Shown here one piece after another: positions 17,665 through 26,825 of a stretch of DNA of 64,000 nt (within the stretch, counting starts at the first letter, position 1; each line of letters begins with the position of its first letter). The DNA is from Zetaproteobacteria bacterium. GTDB taxonomy: Bacteria; Pseudomonadota; Alphaproteobacteria; Micavibrionales; Micavibrionaceae. The notes beneath the pieces were generated by a model. That model did not search any database. It was given only the letters and a program-made list of their open reading frames with translations, and was not told the DNA's origin. The stretch spans positions 304,232 through 368,231 of the forward strand of contig NVXI01000002.1 of NCBI GenBank assembly GCA_002747015.1. Direction: 5' to 3'. The position numbers were made by a program, and so were the translations under genes.

Positions 17665-19230
17665 TTAAGCAGCCTCTTCCTCAACAATACGTGGGAATAC
17701 GCCTTCTGGCTTATCAATTTCAACACCCGATTTAAGAGTATAATCAGCACTAAGATGCGCAAACATACGCTGATCTTCGGGTATTTTCAGTTGGTCTAAT
17801 ATTTTCGGTGCACAATGGGGCACGATTGGTTGTACAATAATCGCAAGACAGCGAATAACCTCTGCCAAGACATAGAGAACTGTTTCCATGCGCTCAAAAT
17901 CTGTCTTTTTCAGAGCCCATGGCGCTTGTGCATCGACATAGCTATCGCACGCGCTCACCACGCTCCAAATATGTTCAAGGGCGCGATTTATTTTCAAAGC
18001 ATTAAACGGCTCGCGAACATTATCAAGCATCGTATAGGCTTGCGCCAATAAGGCCTGATCTTCTTGCGTGAAGGCATGAGGTGTTGGGATTTTGGCATCA
18101 CAGTTCTTGTAAATCATAGAAATCGTGCGTTGCGCCAAGTTGCCCAAACCATTGGCAAGATCGGCGTTAATACGCTTCACCACTTGCGGATGGGAGAAAT
18201 TTCCATCTTGTCCGTGCGGGATTTCGCGCATCAAGAAATAACGTATTTGATCCAGACCATAGGTTTCGATCAAATCATCGGGTGATAAAACATTACCAAT
18301 AGATTTGGACATTTTCTGCCCTTGTACATTAATAAAGCCATGCGCCCAAACGGTCTTGGGTAAAGGCAAGTTCGCCGCCATTAAGAATGCAGGCCAATAA
18401 ATTGCGTGAAAACGTGTGATATCTTTACCAATCACATGATAATCCGCCGGCCAGAATTTTTTAAACTTCTCATCTTCTTCATCAGGATAACCCAGCGCCG
18501 TAAGGTAATTTGTCAAAGCGTCCAGCCAAACATACATGACGTGATCGTCGTCACCCGGAACAGGTATGCCCCACTTCAAACGGCTTTTATGGCGCGAAAT
18601 CGACAGATCCCGAAGACCGCCTTCTTGTTTAATGAAGCTGATAATTTCATTCATGCGCGATGTTGGCTGCACGGCATCAATATTGGCGGCATAATAGGCG
18701 ATCAATTTATCCGTATATGAGGAGAGTTTAAAGAAATAACTCGGCTCTTCGACCCATTCAACCTCGGTTCCCAATGGTGTAAACTTCTGTCCATCCTCGG
18801 ATGTTGTCAGCTCATCCTCTGTGAAATAGGCTTCCTCACGTACAGAGTACCAGCCCTCATACTTCCCCAGATAGATATCACCATTATCATTCAACTTCTT
18901 CCAAATGGCTTGCGATGCGTGATGGTGACGCTCCTCAGTTGTGCGAATAAAATCATCATTGGATATCGCAAGTTTTTCAGTCATGTCAACAAACGTCGCG
19001 GCATTCTTATCTGCAAAAACGCGCGGCTCCATGTCATTCGCTTCTGCGGTTTGAGCAACCTTTTCACCATGTTCATCCGTGCCAGTCAGAAACATAACAT
19101 CATAGCCGTCCAGACGCTTAAAACGCGCCAGAACATCAGTTAATATAGATTCATATGCATGGCCAAGATGCGGAACACCGTTCACGTATGATATTGCGGT
19201 GGTGATGTAAAAAGGGGGTTTCGTACTCAA
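17665..19230 (-). CDS. metG: methionyl-tRNA synthetase
   Basis: The 521-residue protein is a short-form class I synthetase. The HIGH motif appears as HLGH at residues 21-24 and KMSKS at 306-310. FLTGTDEHGEKV and GWYSVREEAYF are family markers. The zinc-knuckle Cys pairs of the long form and the C-terminal tRNA-binding/dimerisation domain are absent, as in many alphaproteobacterial MetG enzymes. It charges initiator and elongator tRNA-Met. It lies 27 bp after holB, in the usual neighbourhood. Confidence 0.96.
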   Translation of the reverse strand: MSTKPPFYITTAISYVNGVPHLGHAYESILTDVLARFKRLDGYDVMFLTGTDEHGEKVAQTAEANDMEPRVFADKNAATFVDMTEKLAISNDDFIRTTEERHHHASQAIWKKLNDNGDIYLGKYEGWYSVREEAYFTEDELTTSEDGQKFTPLGTEVEWVEEPSYFFKLSSYTDKLIAYYAANIDAVQPTSRMNEIISFIKQEGGLRDLSISRHKSRLKWGIPVPGDDDHVMYVWLDALTNYLTALGYPDEEDEKFKKFWPADYHVIGKDITRFHAIYWPAFLMAANLPLPKTVWAHGFINVQGQKMSKSIGNVLSPDDLIETYGLDQIRYFLMREIPHGQDGNFSHPQVVKRINADLANGLGNLAQRTISMIYKNCDAKIPTPHAFTQEDQALLAQAYTMLDNVREPFNALKINRALEHIWSVVSACDSYVDAQAPWALKKTDFERMETVLYVLAEVIRCLAIIVQPIVPHCAPKILDQLKIPEDQRMFAHLSADYTLKSGVEIDKPEGVFPRIVEEEAA

Positions 19231-19257
19231 AATCGTAATCTCCTGTCAAAATAACAG

Positions 19258-20436
19258 CTATTGGCTTATCACAAGAAAGCCCGCGCGTACAGCGTCCCGC
19301 CGATCAAGATTTGAAAATTCTACACGTTCAAAATGGCTTTTAAGCCCATCAGTGATAGAAATGAGTTTTTCCAGAGAATAATGTAGCATTATATTCTCTA
19401 ATGCTTCGTGTTGAAGGAATATTGGCAATTCTTCTCCCCCTCTGGCTTTGATGAATAACATCTGACGGAAAACCCATTGTAAAAGCTCAACAAACATACG
19501 GTATTGCTTATCCTGTGATGGAGAGGATAGCGTGGCAGAAAGCTGGTGTATTTTTACCCAATCCCAATTTGGTGCACCGTCCAGATGATCAAGAATTTGA
19601 GAAAGGCTTTCAAAGCCGTCCCTTTCAATAAAATTTAACGCGCGGCCGATGCTGCCCTCTGATAAAGCAGAAAGGATATCCAACTGTGCAACAGAAAGCG
19701 CCGTATGCTCTTGCCCCTTATTCAGTAAGTCACTCATGATGTCGCGGGATAAGGGCGAAAATTGGATAAACCGTGTGCGTGAACGAATGGTCGGAATCAA
19801 CATGCCCGGTCGATGCGCAATCAGGATAATTAAAACATTGGCTGGTGGCTCTTCCAGAATTTTCAAAATAGCATTCTGGGCGTTCCGGTTCATGGTATCT
19901 GCATCATCAACAATAACAATGCGCCAACCACCTTCGGATGCAGTTTTACGTAGGAATGGCGCGATTTTGCGCAAGGCATCCACCTTTAAATTCGCATCCA
20001 GCTTATCCTTTGCAGGATCATAATACCGATTAATATACAAAAAATCAGCATGCCCGCCAGACGCAATACGGGCAAAAACGGGATCATCCGCAGCAACGTC
20101 CAGTGAAGATACATCATGTTTAATGTCTTCGCCGCCGAACAAGCTATCTTGATTAGAAGCTTGTTTTCCGTGTTTCAGTAAAAACCGTGCGAGACGAAAA
20201 GCCATTGTGCTTTTACCGATGCCGTTCGCCCCAGAAAAAATCATTGCGTGTGGTAAACTATCTTTTTCAAACAGATCAAGGAATAGTTTTTCTTGTTCAT
20301 CATGACCATGGCAAAATGACATTAACGGAGGCTCTACTAACTTTTCATGATCCTCAATGACAGAAAAATCTGACCCCGCGATGTCATCATCCAGATCATC
20401 GTCATAAATTAAGTCATCATCATCAAACAGGCTCAT
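19258..20436 (-). CDS. holB: DNA polymerase III delta-prime subunit
   Basis: The 392-residue AAA+ protein has a Walker A-like GANGIGKST at residues 69-77, WRIVIVDDADTMNRNAQNAI as Walker B and following region, and KILEEPPANV with RSRTRFIQF as the sensor and arginine-finger region. This is typical of clamp-loader delta-prime. An acidic N-terminal extension (residues 5-20, mostly Asp) precedes the domain. It acts in the replisome clamp loader. It is 3 bp after tmk and upstream of metG, the common alphaproteobacterial arrangement. Confidence 0.93.
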   Translation of the reverse strand: MSLFDDDDLIYDDDLDDDIAGSDFSVIEDHEKLVEPPLMSFCHGHDEQEKLFLDLFEKDSLPHAMIFSGANGIGKSTMAFRLARFLLKHGKQASNQDSLFGGEDIKHDVSSLDVAADDPVFARIASGGHADFLYINRYYDPAKDKLDANLKVDALRKIAPFLRKTASEGGWRIVIVDDADTMNRNAQNAILKILEEPPANVLIILIAHRPGMLIPTIRSRTRFIQFSPLSRDIMSDLLNKGQEHTALSVAQLDILSALSEGSIGRALNFIERDGFESLSQILDHLDGAPNWDWVKIHQLSATLSSPSQDKQYRMFVELLQWVFRQMLFIKARGGEELPIFLQHEALENIMLHYSLEKLISITDGLKSHFERVEFSNLDRRDAVRAGFLVISQ

Positions 20437-20439
20437 ACT

Positions 20440-21120
20440 CTATCCTTGTAATTTCGCCAAAGTGATATTCTTAATTTCATCCGACAAATGATCCATTGTT
20501 TGCGCGGCATTTAAGATATAACAACGCCCTTCATTTCTACGGGCGATATCCAAAAAACCCTCGCGCAGGCGTTCATGGAACTCAATATCAAGGCGTTCAA
20601 ACCTGTCCTCTGTTGTGCCTGCGCTCTCTTCTTCAGATAGACGCGCATTCGAACGATTTAGCCCTGTGCGCACATCTATGTCGAGGATAAACGTCAAGTC
20701 AGGTGTAAAACCATCAATAGAGATCCTTTCAATCTCCTGAATTTTCGCGATATCCATTTTCCGGCCAGAACCTTGATACGCAAATGTTGAATCGGTGAAA
20801 CGATCACAGATCACTATTTTACCCTCATTAAGAGCCGGTTTAATTAATGTTTCTATATGCATAGAGCGCGCAGCAAATAACAGCAGAACCTCTGCCATCG
20901 CGTTCCAGTTTCCACCATCGCGCTGCACCAGCAGATTACGAATGTTTTCCGCCTCTGGCGTGCCGCCGGGTTCACGCGTAATAACAACGTCATAGCCACG
21001 CTCCGAGAGCATATCAACCAAACGATTAATCTGGGTTGTCTTGCCAGAGCCCTCACCACCCTCTAGAGAAATGAAGAAGCCCCTATCATATTTAGGCTTG
21101 GTCACAACATCATCCATCAA
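20440..21120 (-). CDS. tmk: thymidylate kinase
   Basis: The 226-residue P-loop kinase has LEGGEGSGKTTQINRL, then TREPGGTPEAENIR for the dTMP-binding loop, and CDRFTDSTFAYQGSGR for the DR(Y/F) and LID region. It converts dTMP to dTDP. The Gly-rich P-loop plus the LID basic residue resembles the bacterial TmpK type. It overlaps the carboxypeptidase gene by 4 bp and precedes holB. Confidence 0.95.
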   Translation of the reverse strand: MMDDVVTKPKYDRGFFISLEGGEGSGKTTQINRLVDMLSERGYDVVITREPGGTPEAENIRNLLVQRDGGNWNAMAEVLLLFAARSMHIETLIKPALNEGKIVICDRFTDSTFAYQGSGRKMDIAKIQEIERISIDGFTPDLTFILDIDVRTGLNRSNARLSEEESAGTTEDRFERLDIEFHERLREGFLDIARRNEGRCYILNAAQTMDHLSDEIKNITLAKLQG

Positions 21121-22268
21121 TCAAAATGCCCCTGCCCCGTTGTCAACAAACGCGCCTTTGCAATTACCCCAGCAAACATGCCCAATGCCTCTATCGCCTC
21201 AGCGGTGACAAGGGGCACTTCAATAACACCCCCTTTGGGAATGGAAACGGTGATTGTTCCAACCTCTACTCCCTTTGCAATTGGTGCTTTTAATGGAGCG
21301 TTATAATGAATTTCAACTTTTAGATCACTCTCAAATAATTTTGGAACAACGAGGCTCAAACTCTCTTTCGCCTGTAAACCCACCGTATTTTTAACACCCA
21401 AATATACTTGTGCACGATCCAAATCTTTACCATCATCAAACAAAGCAAGACTACGAAACCCGTTTAATCCCCATTGCAAAAGGCGCGTGGCCTCCTCCGA
21501 ACGGGCTTTACTGCTTTCCAGACCATTTATAACAATGATCACGCGCCGACCATCCTTTTTGCCCGTGCCAATCAAGCCATATCCACCAACCTCCGTGTGG
21601 CCTGTTTTCATGCCATCTGCGCCGATATCGCGATATAATAAAGGGTTACGGTTGTCCTGGCGTATTTTGCTGAAAGTGAATTCTTTTTCTGCGTAATAAC
21701 CATAATATTCAGGAAAGTTTTTAATCACCGCACCGGCCAAGATTGATAAATCACGCGCGGTCGAATAATGATCAGGATCAGGCCAGCCACTGGCATTCAT
21801 AAAGTGGCTGTTTTTCATTCCAAGTTCTTTGGCTTTTTTATTAAGCGCGGCAGCAAAAGAATCCTCATCTCCTGCAAGCCCTTCCGCCAAAACAATTGTT
21901 GCGTCATTTCCAGATTGTACGATGACACCGCGAACAAGATCCTCAATCTTTACCTGTTTCCCGACGGGCACAAACATCTTTGAGCCTTTTTTCTTCCAGG
22001 CCTTCTCGCTTACCAACATGGTATCATCAAGAGATAGATTGCCCTTTTTCAAGGCCTCAAAGACAAGATACATCGTCATAACTTTACTCATCGAGGATGT
22101 CGGCATTTTCACATCGGCATTTTTCTCAAATAAAACAGTGCCTGTCTCATAATCAATGATTATGGCTTGCTGCGCCTGTGTTGTAATCGCAAAAGAAGGC
22201 GTAATGAATGCGAAAGTCGTAAAGAACAACGCTACGAATGCACAAAACAGACGGTTTTTCATTATCAA
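21117..22268 (-). CDS. D-alanyl-D-alanine carboxypeptidase (PBP5/6 family)
   Basis: The 383-residue penicillin-binding protein has an N-terminal signal peptide ending near PSFA (residue 27), then the catalytic S59-M-S-K62, SGN at 119-121 and KTG at 221-223. The C-terminal beta-rich domain and an amphipathic last helix (VTAEAIEALGMFAGVIAKA) fit the PBP5 type that is anchored to the periplasmic face of the inner membrane. It trims terminal D-Ala from peptidoglycan stem peptides. It leads the tmk-holB-metG gene run and its neighbours rlpA and mltB are also cell-wall genes. Confidence 0.93.
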   Translation of the reverse strand: MIMKNRLFCAFVALFFTTFAFITPSFAITTQAQQAIIIDYETGTVLFEKNADVKMPTSSMSKVMTMYLVFEALKKGNLSLDDTMLVSEKAWKKKGSKMFVPVGKQVKIEDLVRGVIVQSGNDATIVLAEGLAGDEDSFAAALNKKAKELGMKNSHFMNASGWPDPDHYSTARDLSILAGAVIKNFPEYYGYYAEKEFTFSKIRQDNRNPLLYRDIGADGMKTGHTEVGGYGLIGTGKKDGRRVIIVINGLESSKARSEEATRLLQWGLNGFRSLALFDDGKDLDRAQVYLGVKNTVGLQAKESLSLVVPKLFESDLKVEIHYNAPLKAPIAKGVEVGTITVSIPKGGVIEVPLVTAEAIEALGMFAGVIAKARLLTTGQGHFD

Positions 22269-22343
22269 ATCCTCATAATTTTCAATGTATCGCCCTATTC
22301 AAACACGAGAGAGGGTTTTTATCTATCTATAAATTCACATTGT

Positions 22344-23288
22344 TTAATTCACAACGATGAGTGCCGATCTATAGCCATCAGCCGTCACCCGTTGCAACAA
22401 ACTATCCGCAGAAGTCATGTTGGGATTTGGCAGGCGCACGCGATAATAGGCCGTGCCATTAAGCGTTGTTGCATGCACTTGCGCGCGACCGTATCGTCCC
22501 AAGGAACTTGCGTATTTCATTGCGCTTTCTCGCGAAGAGAAAGACCCCATTTGCACAAACACTCTTTTTCCATTTGGAAGGTAATTGCTTACAACTTGAT
22601 TAGAATAAACTGGCGCGCCAGACTTGCTTACAAGTATTTCACGTTTCACTGGTTTGGGAGGGTATGGTGGACGTTGTTCAACAATGGCTGGCGGTTTATA
22701 CCCTGCCTTATTCATCGGCACTTCCATTCCACGTGTATCTTGTCCATTGCGCGCAGCATTGGCAACCATGCGGCTTTGTGCCTCCAGAACTTCAACACGG
22801 ACTTTTGTAATGCCTTGGCCTCTAAACCCTAACAATTCGGCAGAGCGTTTTGACATATCAATAATTCTATTATGCGCATATGGGCCGCGATCATTCACCC
22901 GCACGATAAGTGAGCGACCATTCTTTAAGTTGGTCACACGCACAATACTAGGTAATGGAAGGGTTTTATGCGCCGCAGTTAAGTCATTTTCATGAAAAAT
23001 CTCGCCATTTGCGGTTTGCTTACCGTTAAAATTAGGCCCATACCATGAAGCAACGCCAGTCTTATTATAATTATAATCAACGCTAGGATAGTATCTTCGC
23101 CCCTTGATCGTATAGGGAGAACCGACTTTATAGCGTCCCTTGCTTTGCGCGGTACTGCCTGTAATTTTCTTACCAAGATGTGACAAAAGCTCTATCCTCG
23201 CACATCCCGTCATTGTAACGGATATAACAAGAAAACTAGCGATCACCGAAAGAAAACGTAAATTCTTTGAACACTTAGAAACACTCAT
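22344..23288 (-). CDS. rlpA: RlpA-type septal lytic transglycosylase, lipoprotein with SPOR domain
   Basis: The 314-residue lipoprotein has a signal ending in the lipobox SVTMTGC (Cys29). A double-psi beta-barrel domain holds GVASWYGPNFNGKQTANGE, VNDRGPY and HNRIIDMSKRSAELLGF. A C-terminal SPOR domain (FVQMGSFSSRESAMKYASSL to the end) binds denuded glycan strands at the septum. RlpA cleaves glycan chains lacking stem peptides. The adjacent amidase-independent wall genes mltB and dac fit a shared role in wall remodelling. Confidence 0.93.
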   Translation of the reverse strand: MSVSKCSKNLRFLSVIASFLVISVTMTGCARIELLSHLGKKITGSTAQSKGRYKVGSPYTIKGRRYYPSVDYNYNKTGVASWYGPNFNGKQTANGEIFHENDLTAAHKTLPLPSIVRVTNLKNGRSLIVRVNDRGPYAHNRIIDMSKRSAELLGFRGQGITKVRVEVLEAQSRMVANAARNGQDTRGMEVPMNKAGYKPPAIVEQRPPYPPKPVKREILVSKSGAPVYSNQVVSNYLPNGKRVFVQMGSFSSRESAMKYASSLGRYGRAQVHATTLNGTAYYRVRLPNPNMTSADSLLQRVTADGYRSALIVVN

Positions 23289-23300
23289 AATTCATACCCT

Positions 23301-24272
23301 CTATTGTGCAATTTTATCAGCAAGTAAGCCAACAGATGTGGCAAAATACGTTGATTTATTCCACCGCATAATCACACTATAATTACCGTAAGCCAGATAC
23401 GCAGGCCCTTTCACCCCATCAGGTGCGACAATAGATGCCTTCATACCTGCTACCACCGGAATATCACCACCATTTGGCAAGGTAACACCAAGTTTTGACC
23501 ATGTCTCAAGACTATGTTTTACCTTCAGGCCGATCATAGCTTTTGTAAAATGCGCGGGAATACGTACACGCCTCCCCCATTTTTGATCATCCTTCCAACC
23601 ACTTTTACTTAAGTAATTAGCAGTTGACGCAAACACATCAGGTAGGCTTGTCCATATATCGCGCTTTCCATCATTATTCCCATCAACAGCATACGCATGA
23701 AAGCTGGATGGCATAAATTGGTTCTGTCCCATTGCACCAGCCCACGAGCCCTTCATTTTACTATGAGAGATATGCCCTGCATCAATGATCTTCAGCGCAT
23801 TAATAAGCTCCTTACGGAAATAGCTGCTGCGTCGTCCGTCGTAAGCCAAGGTCGCCAATGCAGGAACAACGCCAAAGCCGCCTGTATTATTACCATAGCT
23901 AGTCTCTATACCCCACAGAGAAACTATATACTGCGCCGGAACACCATATTTTTTTGCTGTACGATCTAACAATTCACGGTGCTGTTTATATAATCTACGA
24001 CCTTGTGCGATACGCGCATCATTGATCACCCGCTTTTGATATTTCGCAAAAGTCATCGTCCCTTCTGGTTGCTTACGATCCAACTCTATAATACGCGGGA
24101 TCGGCTTAATATTTTTCATGGCCTGATCGACAACATGTTTAGAGATACCTTTACGCGCGGCATCCTTTTTAAATTCGATAACCCATGCATCAAATTTATC
24201 ATCTGCCTGCGCCAAGACAGGTGTGAACGCTATTACGGCTGCTAAAGCTATAATCTTAAAATTAATATTCAT
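23301..24272 (-). CDS. mltB: MltB-type lytic murein transglycosylase
   Basis: I place the start at 24272, giving a clean signal peptide (MNINFKIIALAAVIAF to AQA); an upstream ATG at 24290 only adds six residues. The 323-residue enzyme shows SLWGIETSYGNNTGGF with the catalytic Glu, then GSWAGAMGQNQFMPSSF and DGNNDGKRDIW, all typical of the MltB family. It ends in a peptidoglycan-binding-like region (AYGNYSVIMRWNKSTYFATS). It cuts the MurNAc-GlcNAc bond in the periplasm. It overlaps the K+ channel gene by 11 bp and is 12 bp from rlpA. Confidence 0.93.
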   Translation of the reverse strand: MNINFKIIALAAVIAFTPVLAQADDKFDAWVIEFKKDAARKGISKHVVDQAMKNIKPIPRIIELDRKQPEGTMTFAKYQKRVINDARIAQGRRLYKQHRELLDRTAKKYGVPAQYIVSLWGIETSYGNNTGGFGVVPALATLAYDGRRSSYFRKELINALKIIDAGHISHSKMKGSWAGAMGQNQFMPSSFHAYAVDGNNDGKRDIWTSLPDVFASTANYLSKSGWKDDQKWGRRVRIPAHFTKAMIGLKVKHSLETWSKLGVTLPNGGDIPVVAGMKASIVAPDGVKGPAYLAYGNYSVIMRWNKSTYFATSVGLLADKIAQ

Positions 24273-24708
24273 CGCGGGAATCACTCTCATCTAATTTGGA
24301 CATGACTTCGAAGATAAAGGCTGTACTCCAACCAAACAAGATAAAACCATTCGCAGATTGAAAAGCACTCACAAGTCTCCAATCTTTACCTAAAAACACA
24401 TCGCCATACCCCACTGTTGTGAACGTTGTTGTTGAGAAGTATAGGGCTTCTTCTAAATCGGGAATCGCATCGACATAGATATAAAACATCGCCCATACCC
24501 AGATTTCTACGATATGGGCAATAAAGACACCTAAAACGATCATAACAAGAATCGGCACTTTCCAATGGCGCTTTAAAAGCAAGCGGGCGCGATTACGTGA
24601 CCTCCTCATCCAACCGATCAAATAATCCAGCAAAACCGCGTGTATAATAACAGTTACACAGATTAATAATGCGCCAATAAGAAGTTGAGAGACAAACATT
24701 TTGAACAA
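24262..24708 (-). CDS. small potassium channel protein (ion-channel domain)
   Basis: The 148-residue membrane protein has hydrophobic segments at about 6-30, 51-78 and 112-135. The selectivity filter TVGYGD (98-103) lies within FSTTTFTTVGYGD, before the last segment. This is a minimal pore unit with one extra N-terminal helix and no visible cytoplasmic regulatory domain. It probably forms a tetrameric K+ channel in the inner membrane. Cotranscription with mltB is suggested by the overlap, but a functional link is unclear. Confidence 0.85.
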   Translation of the reverse strand: MFKMFVSQLLIGALLICVTVIIHAVLLDYLIGWMRRSRNRARLLLKRHWKVPILVMIVLGVFIAHIVEIWVWAMFYIYVDAIPDLEEALYFSTTTFTTVGYGDVFLGKDWRLVSAFQSANGFILFGWSTAFIFEVMSKLDESDSRDEY

Positions 24709-24794
24709 AACCTAAAGAATTTTAATTTAACACTAGACAGACATACACAAAAATGGCTAAAAAATGAACCTCGAATATATAATCGCACGGATCT

Positions 24795-24885
24795 GGAGAG
24801 ATGGCAGAGCGGTTGAATGCACCGGTCTTGAAAACCGGCATGGGTTTATAGCCCATCCAGGGTTCGAATCCCTGTCTCTCCGCCA
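24795..24885 (+). tRNA. tRNA-Ser (anticodon TGA)
   Basis: A complete 91-base class II tRNA: acceptor stem GGAGAGA (24795) pairs with TCTCTCC (24875-24881), discriminator G, and encoded CCA at 24883-24885. The anticodon stem CCGGT/ACCGG encloses loop CTTGAAA with anticodon TGA at 24829-24831. The T-loop GGTTCGAATCC is intact and the long variable arm fits serine. An integrase gene starts 180 bp downstream on the same strand, so the 3' end of this gene is the probable attachment site. Confidence 0.97.
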
Positions 24886-24998
24886 TTTTCCTCCAAAATC
24901 ACTCAATATTATCCGCCACTCAAGCCATTGTTATACATTAACAATTGGCGCATTCCTTGACACATCCGCGGCTATACTGCTAAAGATTATTTGTAAAT

Positions 24999-25042
24999 TG
25001 TCAGACATTTTTACATACATTCTGTCAGACGTTTTGTCAGAC
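24999..25042 (+). repeat. three direct copies of TGTCAGAC before the integrase
   Basis: TGTCAGAC occurs at 24999-25006, 25023-25030 and 25035-25042, between the tRNA and the integrase start at 25066. Spaced direct repeats here could be arm-type integrase sites or operator sites for the integrase gene. This is inference from position only. Confidence 0.5.
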
Positions 25043-25065
25043 AGAATCTTGATCAGGCTAAAAAA

Positions 25066-26391
25066 ATGGCACTAAAGACTAACGGCGACTATATTTGTAA
25101 ACGTGGAAAGTGGTTTCACTACCAACGCCGCACGCCTAAAAAATTTAATGAACATTTCAAGCAAAACCATATTCAAATAGCTTTGGATACAGATAGTGAG
25201 ATTGAAGCAAAAGCCAGAGCAAAAGAATTCACTAGATTCTTAGATGATTATTTAGCTGATATCGCCGTTAACGGAGACGATACAGACCAGAAAAAATATA
25301 ACATTGGCCTGAAAACACTAAGAATGTGCGGCTTTAAATACAAAACAAGCACCGAGATAGTCACCAGCAAGGATAAACAAGATTTTATTAATCGTATAAA
25401 TTCAGCTGTAAAAGCACCAGGCGTTGATAATAAGAAAGCAATTACAGGGTTAATCAAAAAACCAGACTTATTAATCGGCAATTCTCTTGAAGCGGTAATA
25501 GAACATGAAAAATTAAAGCTAGCAAAAAAGACGCCAGATGAAGTCAGAAAATGGAAAAACCCTCGCATCAAAGCTATTAGTAACTTTGTGGCAGTGTGCG
25601 GTGATATAGCCGTAGAAAATATAGACCGATCAGACACTCTAGAATTTCGCAGATGGTGGACGGATAGAATCATTCATGAAGAGCTCACAGCAAATTCAGC
25701 AAACAAAGATTTTGGATATGTGAAAAAGGCTATGCGCATTGCTTCTGATAATAATATGTTAGATATGCCGATCGAAGATCTATTTAAGGAAATAAACTTA
25801 AAAGAAGGGGTTAAAAAAGAACGCCACCCCTTCCCCACTGATTACATCGAAAATACGTTGTTCCAACATAAATACAAATGTGAATCCGAAGAGCTAAGGT
25901 TATTCATCTTTGTAATGGCTGACACTGGGTGCAGGGTGTCGGAACTAACCGGTCTTGATGCCTTGGGTGGTGATATCATCTTGGATACAGACATCCCGTA
26001 CATAAAAATTAGAACGAACAAATACCGCGGTCTAAAAACCGCGCCAAGCAAGAGAGACATCCCGCTAGTTGGTTCTGCTTTATACGCTTTTGAAGAACTC
26101 GCAAGAATAAATAAATCTGTCGGTGGGGGCTTTAAAGAGTATTTGGGGCGCGCGGATGGCCTTAGTGCAACACTAAATAAGTATATGGTTGAAAATAACC
26201 TACGCTACGGCGAAAATACAACACTCTATTCACTAAGGCACAGCTTTGAAGACCGTTTGCAAGCCGTTGAGCCGCCTGAGAAGGTTCATTGCTCAGTATT
26301 CGGACACAAGTACGACAGACAGCGCTACGGCGATGGACCATCACTTGAGCAGAAAAAGAAGTGGATGGATAAGATCGCGTTTAAGGTTTGA
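25066..26391 (+). CDS. tyrosine recombinase (phage integrase)
   Basis: The 441-residue integrase has an N-terminal DNA-binding region (YICKRGKWFHYQRRTPKKF) and a SAM-like core-binding domain. The catalytic domain carries R290 in DTGCRVSELTGL, R391 in LYSLRHSFEDR, H414 in FGHKYD and the likely nucleophile Tyr421 (RYGDG). The first His of the HxxR motif is a Tyr (Y388), a change I believe is tolerated in this branch. It sits just downstream of tRNA-Ser, as expected for integration into the tRNA 3' end. It drives site-specific integration and excision of the prophage. Confidence 0.92.
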   Translation: MALKTNGDYICKRGKWFHYQRRTPKKFNEHFKQNHIQIALDTDSEIEAKARAKEFTRFLDDYLADIAVNGDDTDQKKYNIGLKTLRMCGFKYKTSTEIVTSKDKQDFINRINSAVKAPGVDNKKAITGLIKKPDLLIGNSLEAVIEHEKLKLAKKTPDEVRKWKNPRIKAISNFVAVCGDIAVENIDRSDTLEFRRWWTDRIIHEELTANSANKDFGYVKKAMRIASDNNMLDMPIEDLFKEINLKEGVKKERHPFPTDYIENTLFQHKYKCESEELRLFIFVMADTGCRVSELTGLDALGGDIILDTDIPYIKIRTNKYRGLKTAPSKRDIPLVGSALYAFEELARINKSVGGGFKEYLGRADGLSATLNKYMVENNLRYGENTTLYSLRHSFEDRLQAVEPPEKVHCSVFGHKYDRQRYGDGPSLEQKKKWMDKIAFKV

Positions 26392-26458
26392 TTTAGATCC
26401 CTGCTTGCAAATAAGCTTATTAAGTCTGATATTTAATTTCTAATATGGAGAACTATTA

Positions 26459-26758
26459 ATGAAATACACACAAGCTCTTTTTGCATGCCTATTTATTGCA
26501 GGTTGTTCCCCAGCGGGAATGCTATCAAACGGGCCTATATTTGACGTTGATGTTGATGGTATTCCCCATAAAGTTCAACACATATCAGATAATAGCTGGG
26601 CCGCTAATAAAGCAAATTTATTGGCTGGCAAAGTTAACCCTAAAAACTACGAAAGAAATATAAGAGCTATTGAGATCCACACAGGATGCGTAGTTTTGTC
26701 TGGAACAGTAAACAACAGAGGGTTAAATACTATTGCTCTTGTTAACTGTGACGGATAA
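26459..26758 (+). CDS. small lipoprotein of unknown function
   Basis: The 99-residue product has a signal sequence with lipobox FIAGC near residue 16, so it is probably exported and lipidated. GGAG precedes the ATG. The rest contains VDGIPHKVQHISDNSWAANK and two further Cys that could form a disulfide. I do not recognise a family. It stands alone after the integrase gene, and could be a prophage lysogenic-conversion protein. Confidence 0.6.
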   Translation: MKYTQALFACLFIAGCSPAGMLSNGPIFDVDVDGIPHKVQHISDNSWAANKANLLAGKVNPKNYERNIRAIEIHTGCVVLSGTVNNRGLNTIALVNCDG

Positions 26759-26825
26759 GCACGGAAAGAATAAAGATAAATGACTAGAGTATTTTGTACT
26801 GGTTTAACGATTAAAGATTTAAAAT

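Noticed and set aside
24875..24885. Second copy of the tRNA-Ser 3' end as attR
   Set aside because: Scanned by eye to 64 kb without finding one; a string search over the full genome would be needed to settle this.
24956..24978. TTGACA...TATACT before the integrase
   Set aside because: Only 10 bases separate the two boxes, far from the 16-18 needed for a promoter.
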